DNA of 6,965 nt from an uncultured Gemmatimonadota bacterium (GTDB lineage Bacteria > Gemmatimonadota > Gemmatimonadetes > Gemmatimonadales > Gemmatimonadaceae): assembly GCA_903906325.1 (NCBI GenBank), contig CAIVJV010000302.1, forward strand, positions 1 through 6,965. The letters run 5' to 3'. The translations under genes were made by a program, and so were the position numbers. Positions within the stretch are counted from its first letter, which is position 1; each line of letters begins with the position of its first letter. Of the stretch, positions 1 to 4,505 are shown piece by piece. Below the pieces are notes generated by a model, which had not been told where the DNA came from, searched no databases, and saw only the letters and a list, made by a program, of their open reading frames with translations.

Positions 1-1
1 C

Positions 2-340
2 CTCGTACATCGGTCCGCCGAGGACTTACGCATCGCGCGGACCTTCGCGGGCGACTCCATGCCGCTCCGCTATGTGACCGATCCGGTCACGGGACTCCCG
101 GCCCGCTCGAGTGCGGGGGCGCTCCAGGTCGCCGAGTGGAGCGTGCCGCGATACACCGAGGCCTATGTGCGGACCCGGCGTCTGCACTATGAGGATTGGC
201 TCGCCGTCCTCGTCTTCAATCATCTCTTCGCGGGCGCCGACGCCTTCGTCGCGGCGCAACTCTGGGATCTTCCCGTGCGCCTGGGGATCACCCCGACGGC
301 GACCGGGGCGCAGATCAGCGCGTCGTTCCGCCGCCGCTGA
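2..340 (+). CDS. Hypothetical protein, C-terminal end (DUF5683-like tail)
   Basis: The reading frame is open from the left edge and stops at TGA 338-340, so only about 112 C-terminal residues are visible and the true start lies outside the window. The last 50 residues contain YVRTRRLHYEDWLAVLVFNH followed by DAFVAAQLWDLP. This resembles the end of DUF5683-type proteins, where an Arg-rich stretch precedes a hydrophobic segment and a DAxVxAxL motif. That resemblance is from memory and is an inference. The segment around LAVLVFNHLFAGADAFVAAQ could be membrane-associated. The gene converges on the lpxH-like gene, with 21 bp between the two stop codons. It could equally be another short membrane protein. 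No biochemical function can be given. Confidence 0.6.
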   Translation, partial: LVHRSAEDLRIARTFAGDSMPLRYVTDPVTGLPARSSAGALQVAEWSVPRYTEAYVRTRRLHYEDWLAVLVFNHLFAGADAFVAAQLWDLPVRLGITPTATGAQISASFRRR

Positions 341-361
341 GCGGTCAGCTGATCGCGTCGC

Positions 362-1138
362 TCACCGCTGTGGATGCGGGAGCGAATGACCGCTCTCGAC
401 CCCGCCCGATCGCCAGAGGATCCGCTCGACCCGGTCCGCCGTGATCCGCAACCCCTGGGGACCGTCGAGCCAGGCCCCGGGATTCGCGAAGATCCCTCCA
501 CCAAGGGGCTCCAGCGCCGCCACATGGGAGTGCGCGAGCACGTAGAGCTGCGGGGCCTCGGCGCTGGAGAGCACCGAGGTGGCGACCCGGCGTAATCCCT
601 CGCCCCCGTCCCGTGGACGCATGTGGCGACTCGTGTGGGAGCTGCGCAGCGCGAGCCAGGTCCCGAGGTCGGGATGGATCCACCGATACGCCGTCACACT
701 CCACGGATGACGTAACACGCGCCGGAGCCGCCGATACGGGGCGTCCTCCACCGCACGGAGCCCATCGCCATGCTCGATGAGCGTGTCCCACCCGCCGATC
801 GTCCCACGCCACGGCCCCACGTGATACGTCAGCCCGAGGTCGTGCCGGAGGACATCGCCGCCCCAGCAGTCATGATTCCCGGCGATCCAGAGGATCTCGA
901 TCCCCGCATCATGGAGACGGGCCAGCTCCCCGAGCACCCGGACCCCACGCCGGGGGACCGCCTCGCGCCATTCGAACCAGAAGTCAAAGAGGTCGCCATC
1001 GATCACCAGCGACCGTCCATCGCTCGGGAAGGCGCGCAGGAACCCCAGCAGCTCACGCTCGGTCTCGGCGGGCGCCACGCCGAGGTGCGCATCGGCGATC
1101 ACATAACAGGGAGCGGGCAGCATCGGGGAATCGTACAC
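362..1138 (-). CDS. lpxH: LpxH-like metallophosphoesterase (UDP-2,3-diacylglucosamine diphosphatase family)
   Basis: Calcineurin-like phosphoesterase of 258 residues with all metal-binding blocks in order: DAHLG (D16, H18), GDLFDFW (D49), GNHD (N88, H89), HGDG (H123) and AHSH (H203, H205). The GDLFDFW and HGDG(x5)D(x2)Y pattern and the ~250-residue length fit the LpxH branch. LpxH cleaves UDP-2,3-diacylglucosamine to lipid X and UMP, the fourth step of lipid A synthesis, at the cytoplasmic face of the inner membrane. E. coli LpxH has GNRD where this protein has GNHD, so a related phosphoesterase is possible. Start: GTG 1138 is chosen because GGAGGG (1151-1146) lies 7 nt upstream. ATG 1123 is an alternative. 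ATG 1243 is unlikely, because it would overlap the start of the divergent ybgC gene and run through an 11-G tract. LPS genes lie across the divergent promoter region. Confidence 0.78.
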   Translation of the reverse strand: MYDSPMLPAPCYVIADAHLGVAPAETERELLGFLRAFPSDGRSLVIDGDLFDFWFEWREAVPRRGVRVLGELARLHDAGIEILWIAGNHDCWGGDVLRHDLGLTYHVGPWRGTIGGWDTLIEHGDGLRAVEDAPYRRLRRVLRHPWSVTAYRWIHPDLGTWLALRSSHTSRHMRPRDGGEGLRRVATSVLSSAEAPQLYVLAHSHVAALEPLGGGIFANPGAWLDGPQGLRITADRVERILWRSGGVESGHSLPHPQR

Positions 1139-1198
1139 CGGACCGCCCTCCGGCACCACGCCGGATGCATCGGGTCCGGCACGCCGACGGGCCCCAAG

Positions 1199-1209
1199 CC
1201 CCCCCCCCC
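1199..1209. repeat. Homopolymer tract of 11 C
   Basis: Eleven consecutive C residues lie in the divergent intergenic region between the lpxH-like gene and ybgC. They are flanked by two copies of CCAAGCC-type sequence. On the lpxH strand the tract is G11 and falls in the expected 5' leader, upstream of the GTG start. Tracts of this length are prone to slippage in vivo and to base-calling error. Confidence 0.9.
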
Positions 1210-1226
1210 AAGCCGTCAGAGCGGCG

Positions 1227-1234
1227 ATTAGACT
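1227..1234. promoter_or_regulatory. Overlapping divergent -10 elements for lpxH (-) and ybgC (+)
   Basis: On the - strand TCTAAT (1232-1227) matches the TATAAT -10 consensus at five of six positions. It would start transcription near 1220, giving lpxH a leader of about 80 nt. On the + strand TAGACT (1229-1234) fits the TAnnnT pattern and would start transcription near 1241, almost exactly at the ybgC ATG (1242). No convincing -35 is seen for either. These are candidates read by eye. Confidence 0.3.
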
Positions 1235-1241
1235 TTCACTC

Positions 1242-1664
1242 ATGGAATCGCAGTCGCAGATCCGCGTCCGGTATGCCGAGACCGACCAGATGGGGGTGGC
1301 GTATCATGCCAATTATCTCGTCTGGTGCGAGGTGGGTCGCACCGAGTTCATCCGTCAGCTCGGGGTCTCCTACGCGGAGATGGAGGCCGCCGGCGTCCGG
1401 CTCGCCGTCGCCGATGCGCACCTGCGCTACCGAGCCGCCGCCCGGTACGACGACGAGATCACCATCACCACCCGGCTCACGGAGGCCCGGTCGCGGATGG
1501 TGTCCTTCGCCTACCGGCTCACGCGGAATCGCCCCGATGGGTCCCATGAGGTCGTCGCCGAGGCGACCACCGACCTCGTGAGCATCGATGGCACGAACAA
1601 GCCCGTGGCGATCCCCGCCGACCTCCGCCGCCGGCTCGAGGCCGCGGTCGGTAGCTTCCCCTGA
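1242..1664 (+). CDS. ybgC: YbgC/FadM-type acyl-CoA thioesterase
   Basis: Single hot-dog fold domain of 140 residues, the usual length for the YbgC/4-hydroxybenzoyl-CoA thioesterase family. The N-terminal signature RVRYAETDQMGVAYHANY (residues 8-25) contains the catalytic Asp (D15), and VGRTEFIRQLG follows as in YbgC. Family members hydrolyse short- or long-chain acyl-CoA or acyl-ACP in the cytoplasm. In proteobacteria ybgC often sits with tol-pal and is linked to envelope lipid metabolism. Here it opens an operon with lptE and rfaE2, which keeps the envelope connection. ATG 1242 is the only start that keeps the signature with a normal N-terminus. No Shine-Dalgarno sequence precedes it, so the transcript may be leaderless. 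The stop codon overlaps the lptE start in TGATG. The true acyl substrate is unknown. Confidence 0.9.
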   Translation: MESQSQIRVRYAETDQMGVAYHANYLVWCEVGRTEFIRQLGVSYAEMEAAGVRLAVADAHLRYRAAARYDDEITITTRLTEARSRMVSFAYRLTRNRPDGSHEVVAEATTDLVSIDGTNKPVAIPADLRRRLEAAVGSFP

Positions 1665-2167
1665 TGCGTATGCCGTCGCGCCGATCCCTCCTCGTCGCCC
1701 TCCTGTCCGTCACCGTGACCGGCTGTCTCTACGGCTTCGCCGGCGGGGGACTGCCGACGCACATCCGCACCGTCGCGGTCATGCCGTTCGACAACGAGAC
1801 CGCGACACCGGAGGTGCCGCGTGAGTTGCAGGAGGCGCTCCGCCGAGGGATGCAGGACCGCCTCGGGCTCCGTGATGCGCCGGAGGATCGGGCGAGTGCC
1901 GTCGTGCGCGGCACCGTGACGCGCTACGAGCTCGACATCCCCGTGGGATTCAGTGCCAACCCGAATCAGGCCACCTCGGCGCGGCGCCGGCTGCGCGTCC
2001 TGGTCGACATCGAGATCGTCGATCAGGTCACGGGGAAGGTCCTCTGGCAGAAGACCGGGGTCTCGGCCGAAGGGGAGTACGCCGATCGCGGCGAGGCGGA
2101 AGGACGCAAACAGGCGATCGATCGGATCGTCACGGAGATCATCGAGGGAGCGCAGTCGCAATGGTGA
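1664..2167 (+). CDS. lptE: LptE-like LPS-assembly lipoprotein
   Basis: Lipoprotein of 167 residues. The signal peptide has basic residues (R2, R6, R7), a hydrophobic core (LLVALLSVTV) and lipobox VTGC with the lipidated Cys at position 21. Residue +2 is Leu rather than Asp, so outer-membrane sorting is expected. The mature part begins LYGFAGGGLPTHIRTVAVMPFDNET and has a later block, RLRVLVDIEIVDQVTGKVLW. This is the pattern of the LptE family: a GYxF/LYGF start, an 'I+++AV.PF.N.T' strand, then paired beta-strands with a central helix. LptE plugs the LptD barrel that inserts LPS into the outer leaflet. LptE sequences diverge widely, so the call rests on layout and context. ATG 1664 overlaps the ybgC stop by 1 nt. 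A second in-frame ATG at 1670 is possible. Confidence 0.8.
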   Translation: MRMPSRRSLLVALLSVTVTGCLYGFAGGGLPTHIRTVAVMPFDNETATPEVPRELQEALRRGMQDRLGLRDAPEDRASAVVRGTVTRYELDIPVGFSANPNQATSARRRLRVLVDIEIVDQVTGKVLWQKTGVSAEGEYADRGEAEGRKQAIDRIVTEIIEGAQSQW

Positions 2168-2658
2168 GCGTCGCGCGTGATCCGCAGCGAAAGGTCATGA
2201 CGCGAGCCGAGGCGGTGGCGTGGCGCGCGGGCTGCGCCGGCCCCGTGGTCTTCACGAATGGGGTCTTCGATCTCCTGCACCCCGGGCACATCGATGTGCT
2301 GCGCGGGGCCCGAGCCGAGGGGGCGCACCTCATCGTCGGACTCAATAGCGATGCCTCGGTCCGTCGGCTCGGCAAGGGGGACGATCGTCCGGTGCGCTCC
2401 GAGGCGGAGCGCGCCTATGTGCTCGCGGCGCTCGAGATGGTGGATGTCGTCGTGGTCTTCGGTGAGGACACGCCGGCCGCGTTGGTCCAGGCGCTCGCGC
2501 CGGACGTCATCGTGAAGGGGGGCGATTATCGCCCCGAGACCGTCGTCGGCGCCGAGGTCGTGCGTGCCCGCGGCGGCCGGGTGGTGATCATCCCGCTCAC
2601 CCCCGGGCAGTCCACCACCTCGATCCTCGAGAAGCTGCGTGCCCACCGTCCCGCCTGA
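2161..2658 (+). CDS. rfaE2: D-glycero-beta-D-manno-heptose 1-phosphate adenylyltransferase (RfaE2/HldE C-terminal domain)
   Basis: Stand-alone nucleotidyltransferase of 165 residues. Motifs in order are FTNGVFDLLHPGH (31-43, with the HxGH nucleotide-binding motif at 40-43), GLNSD (60-64), a KG after the second strand (72-73), VKGGDY (118-123) and GQSTTSI (149-155). Together these are characteristic of RfaE domain II. The enzyme uses ATP to convert heptose 1-phosphate to ADP-heptose, the precursor of the LPS inner core, in the cytoplasm. E. coli fuses this domain to a kinase (HldE). Here the kinase half is absent, so a separate rfaE1 should exist elsewhere. ATG 2161 overlaps the end of lptE by 7 nt and has GAGGGAG (2144-2150) 10 nt upstream. 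It forms part of the LPS operon. Confidence 0.93.
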   Translation: MVSVARDPQRKVMTRAEAVAWRAGCAGPVVFTNGVFDLLHPGHIDVLRGARAEGAHLIVGLNSDASVRRLGKGDDRPVRSEAERAYVLAALEMVDVVVVFGEDTPAALVQALAPDVIVKGGDYRPETVVGAEVVRARGGRVVIIPLTPGQSTTSILEKLRAHRPA

Positions 2659-3379
2659 TTGCGCCACCCGTCCCGGTGGCCGCGCCGCCGACGCCCTCCG
2701 CCCGGTGAGCATCACCCGGGGCGCCGCCCCGAACGCCGAGGGCTCCTGTCTCATCACGTTCGGGAACACGCGCGTCCTCTGCGCGGTGAGTGTCGAGGAT
2801 GGGGTGCCCGGGTGGAAGAAGGGGAAGGGCGAAGGGTGGCTCACCGCGGAGTACGCGATGCTCCCGCGGGCCACGCACACGCGCACCGCGCGCGAGCGCG
2901 GGCAGGTCGGGGGGCGGACCCAGGAGATCCAGCGCCTCATCGGTCGGAGCGTCCGTGCGATGCTCGACGATTTCCGCTGGGGCGAGTACACGCTCAAGGT
3001 CGATTGCGATGTGCTTCAGGCCGACGGGGGGACGCGGACGGCCGCGATCACCGGCGCTGCCGTCGCCGTCTGTGACGCGTTCGAGTGGATGGTGCGGACC
3101 AAGCGGATCGCCGTCTCTCCGGTCAAACGCCGCGTCGCCGCGGTGAGTGTCGGGGTCGTCGGCGGCGCGCCCGTGTTGGACCTCGAGTATGAGGAGGACG
3201 TGCGGGCCGATGTCGATGCCAACGTCGTGATGAGCAGCGAGGGGCGCTTCGTCGAGGTCCAGGGGACCGGGGAGCACGGGACCTTCGCGCGAGGCGACCT
3301 CGACACCCTGCTCGATCTGGCGGCGGCGGGGATCCGTTCACTCGACCTCGCACAGCGGCAGGCGCTGGGCATGCCGTGA
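2639..3379 (+). CDS. rph: Ribonuclease PH
   Basis: Phosphorolytic 3'-5' exoribonuclease of 246 residues, close to the family's usual ~240. RNase PH trims nucleotides after the CCA end of tRNA precursors and acts as a hexamer in the cytoplasm. Visible signatures are GRAADALRPVSITRG (14-28), GEGWLTAEYAMLPRAT (64-79), GGRTQEIQRLIGRSVRAML (91-109), DCDVLQADGGTRTAAITGA (122-140) and EGRFVEVQGTGE (201-212). GTG 2639 is the start that retains the N-terminal GRxxDxLRP block. It lies inside the end of rfaE2 with a 20-nt overlap, so translational coupling is likely. The GTGA junction at the 3' end overlaps rdgB by 4 nt. A tRNA operon lies about 700 bp downstream, which may be coincidence. Confidence 0.96.
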   Translation: MPTVPPDCATRPGGRAADALRPVSITRGAAPNAEGSCLITFGNTRVLCAVSVEDGVPGWKKGKGEGWLTAEYAMLPRATHTRTARERGQVGGRTQEIQRLIGRSVRAMLDDFRWGEYTLKVDCDVLQADGGTRTAAITGAAVAVCDAFEWMVRTKRIAVSPVKRRVAAVSVGVVGGAPVLDLEYEEDVRADVDANVVMSSEGRFVEVQGTGEHGTFARGDLDTLLDLAAAGIRSLDLAQRQALGMP

Positions 3380-4023
3380 GTGAGGGGCCCGCCGTGATCC
3401 GCCCGCCGTCGGTGGTGCTGGCCACGCGCAGTGAAGGGAAGGTGCGGGAGCTCGCCGCGATGTGCGCCGCACGGGGGGTCACGGCGATCGGTCTCGCCGA
3501 GGCGGGCTTCCCAGACGAGGATCCGGCGGAGGAGGCGCTCGAGGGGTACGACACCTTCGAGGCGAACGCGCGTGCGAAGGCGGTCTGGTTCGCGGCGCGT
3601 CTCCCGGGACGGCTCGTCGTCGCCGACGATTCCGGGCTCGAGGTCCTGGCGTTGGGCGGGGCCCCCGGTGTGCGGAGCAAGCGATGGACCGGGTCCTCGG
3701 CCACCGGGGCGGCGCTCCATGAAGAGAACAACGCCGCGTTGCTCGCCGCGCTCGAGGGGAGCCCCGACCGCCGCGCGCGTTTCGTCTGCGTGATGGTCGC
3801 GCGCCTCGGGGACCGCGAGTGGGTCGGGCGCGGGGAGTGCGCCGGGCGCATCCTCGAGGCGCCAGCGGGGAGCGAGGGGTTCGGGTACGACCCACTCTTC
3901 TGGAGCGAGGAGCTCGGGGCGGCGTTCGGGACGGTGGGTCGCGACACCAAGGGGCGGGTGAGTCATCGCGCGCGGGCCTTCGCGGCGCTGCTGGAGGGGA
4001 TCGGGAGCTCTAGCGGTCTGTGA
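3376..4023 (+). CDS. rdgB: XTP/dITP diphosphatase (RdgB/HAM1, non-canonical purine NTP pyrophosphatase)
   Basis: RdgB/HAM1 family protein of 215 residues. Motifs are TRSEGKVREL (17-26), FEANARAKA (61-69), ADDSGLEV (83-90, catalytic/metal Asp pair), GAPGVRSKR (95-103), GFGYDPLF (168-175) and SHRARAF (196-202). The enzyme hydrolyses dITP, ITP and XTP to monophosphates, keeping deaminated purines out of DNA and RNA. The nucleotide-binding T/SxxNxxK motif reads TRSEGK here, with Ser in place of the usual Asn. The rest of the site is intact, so activity is expected. The start is GTG 3376, overlapping the rph stop by 4 nt. The rph-rdgB pair is a common bacterial arrangement. It is the last gene of the operon. 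No U-tracted terminator is visible before the tRNA promoter. Confidence 0.95.
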   Translation: MSEGPAVIRPPSVVLATRSEGKVRELAAMCAARGVTAIGLAEAGFPDEDPAEEALEGYDTFEANARAKAVWFAARLPGRLVVADDSGLEVLALGGAPGVRSKRWTGSSATGAALHEENNAALLAALEGSPDRRARFVCVMVARLGDREWVGRGECAGRILEAPAGSEGFGYDPLFWSEELGAAFGTVGRDTKGRVSHRARAFAALLEGIGSSSGL

Positions 4024-4039
4024 GGATCGTGTTGCGCGT

Positions 4040-4063
4040 CGCATCGGGCCGTTGACCGGTGCG
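4040..4063. repeat. Inverted repeat overlapping the tRNA promoter -35
   Basis: CGCATCGG (4040-4047) can pair with CCGGTGCG (4056-4063) across an 8-nt loop, with one G-T pair. The right arm covers the last two bases of the -35 hexamer (4052-4057). No T-run follows, so it is a poor intrinsic terminator for rdgB. It may be an operator, a transcript-end hairpin, or chance in GC-rich DNA. Confidence 0.35.
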
Positions 4064-4080
4064 ATGGGCCTGGCTATTCT
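4052..4080 (+). promoter_or_regulatory. Sigma70-type promoter of the tRNA operon
   Basis: TTGACC (4052-4057), a 17-bp spacer and TATTCT (4075-4080) form a near-consensus promoter. Initiation is expected about 7 nt downstream, near 4087. That leaves only about 4 nt before the tRNA-Pro 5' end at 4091. The discriminator is G-rich (TGGGGG), a feature linked in E. coli to growth-rate and ppGpp control of stable RNA genes. Confidence 0.75.
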
Positions 4081-4090
4081 TGGGGGTTGG

Positions 4091-4164
4091 CGGGGCGTAG
4101 CGTAGCCCGGTATCGCGCCTGCTTTGGGAGCAGGAGGTCGCCGGTTCGAATCCGGCCGCCCCGA
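4091..4164 (+). tRNA. tRNA-Pro (anticodon TGG)
   Basis: A full cloverleaf of 74 nt can be drawn. The acceptor stem CGGGGCG/CGCCCCG is fully paired, with the C1-G72 pair typical of bacterial tRNA-Pro. The anticodon stem CCTGC/GCAGG encloses loop TTTGGGA with anticodon TGG at 4125-4127. The T-stem is GCCGG/CCGGC with loop TTCGAAT, and the discriminator is A. CCA is not encoded and must be added by the nucleotidyltransferase. It is the first tRNA of the operon. The TGG anticodon, if U34 is modified, can read most or all CCN codons. Confidence 0.97.
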
Positions 4165-4208
4165 TCGGGTCGCGAAGGACGGGAGGCAAGGAACGACCAG
4201 TGGGTGAA

Positions 4209-4282
4209 GCGCCAGTAGCTCAGTTGGATAGAGCAACAGCCTTCTAAGCTGTGGGTCGGGGGTTCGATTCCCTCCTGGCGCG
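4209..4282 (+). tRNA. tRNA-Arg (anticodon TCT)
   Basis: A 74-nt cloverleaf: acceptor GCGCCAG/CTGGCGC, D-stem GCTC/GAGC, anticodon stem ACAGC/GCTGT with loop CTTCTAA (anticodon TCT at 4243-4245), and T-stem GGGGG/CCCTC with loop TTCGATT and one G-T pair. The discriminator is G. CCA is not encoded. It reads AGA and AGG, codons expected to be rare in this GC-rich genome. It lies 44 nt after tRNA-Pro. Confidence 0.97.
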
Positions 4283-4312
4283 CCTCGTGGGATGGACGAG
4301 TGGAAGGGAGCT

Positions 4313-4385
4313 GCGCCGTTAGCTCAATTGGCAGAGCAAGTGACTCTTAATCACTAGGTTGTAGGTTCGATTCCTACACGGCGCA
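4313..4385 (+). tRNA. tRNA-Lys (anticodon CTT)
   Basis: A 73-nt cloverleaf: acceptor GCGCCGT/ACGGCGC, D-stem GCTC/GAGC, anticodon stem AGTGA/TCACT with loop CTCTTAA (anticodon CTT at 4346-4348), and T-stem GTAGG/CCTAC with loop TTCGATT. The discriminator is A and CCA is not encoded. The CTT anticodon reads only AAG, so a TTT-anticodon tRNA-Lys is expected elsewhere. It lies 30 nt after tRNA-Arg and is the last tRNA before the terminator. Confidence 0.97.
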
Positions 4386-4394
4386 TGGATAACG

Positions 4395-4430
4395 AAAGGG
4401 TTCGCTCCTCGGGGCGAGCCCTTTTTCTTT
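4395..4430 (+). terminator. Rho-independent terminator of the tRNA operon
   Basis: AAAGGGTTCGC (4395-4405) pairs with GCGAGCCCTTT (4414-4424), an 11-bp stem with one T-G pair and an 8-nt loop. The T-rich run TTTTTCTTT (4422-4430) follows. It starts 10 nt after tRNA-Lys. Confidence 0.92.
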
Positions 4431-4502
4431 AGGGGTCAGGTGACAGGGGTCAGGTGGCAGGCATCACGCCGTCTGATACCTGACCCCTGTCACCTTTCCC
4501 CT
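4431..4502. repeat. 72-nt palindromic element with tandem 14-bp units
   Basis: The left side holds two tandem 14-bp units, AGGGGTCAGGTGAC (4431-4444) and AGGGGTCAGGTGGC (4445-4458), with one difference. The segment 4438-4455 is perfectly complementary to 4478-4495 (18 bp). The pairing resumes as AGGGG (4431-4435) with CCCCT (4498-4502) after a 2-nt mismatch. The inner part, 4458-4462 with 4471-4475, can add a small stem. It lies between the tRNA terminator and the amidase stop codon, 3 nt from the latter. It may terminate the amidase transcript or be an interspersed REP-like repeat. No transposase is adjacent. Confidence 0.85.
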
Positions 4503-4505
4503 GCC

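Noticed and set aside
341..356. Palindrome GCGGTCAGCTGATCGC between converging genes
   Set aside because: It could form a 6-bp stem with a 4-nt loop, but has no T-run on either side and is short, so I did not call a terminator.
1124..1243. Longer lpxH reading frame starting at ATG 1243 (293 residues)
   Set aside because: It would overlap the start codon of the divergent ybgC, run through the 11-G tract and add a Gly/Arg-rich, unconserved N-terminus. GTG 1138 has a good Shine-Dalgarno sequence.
2023..2997. Long open frame on the - strand opposite lptE, rfaE2 and rph
   Set aside because: It is antisense to three well-supported genes, and its composition is rich in Arg, Pro and Ala as expected for a GC-rich shadow frame. 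No domain was recognised.
3016..4236. 406-residue open frame on the - strand opposite rph and rdgB
   Set aside because: It crosses two conserved genes and runs through tRNA-Pro. Its sequence shows no recognisable domain.
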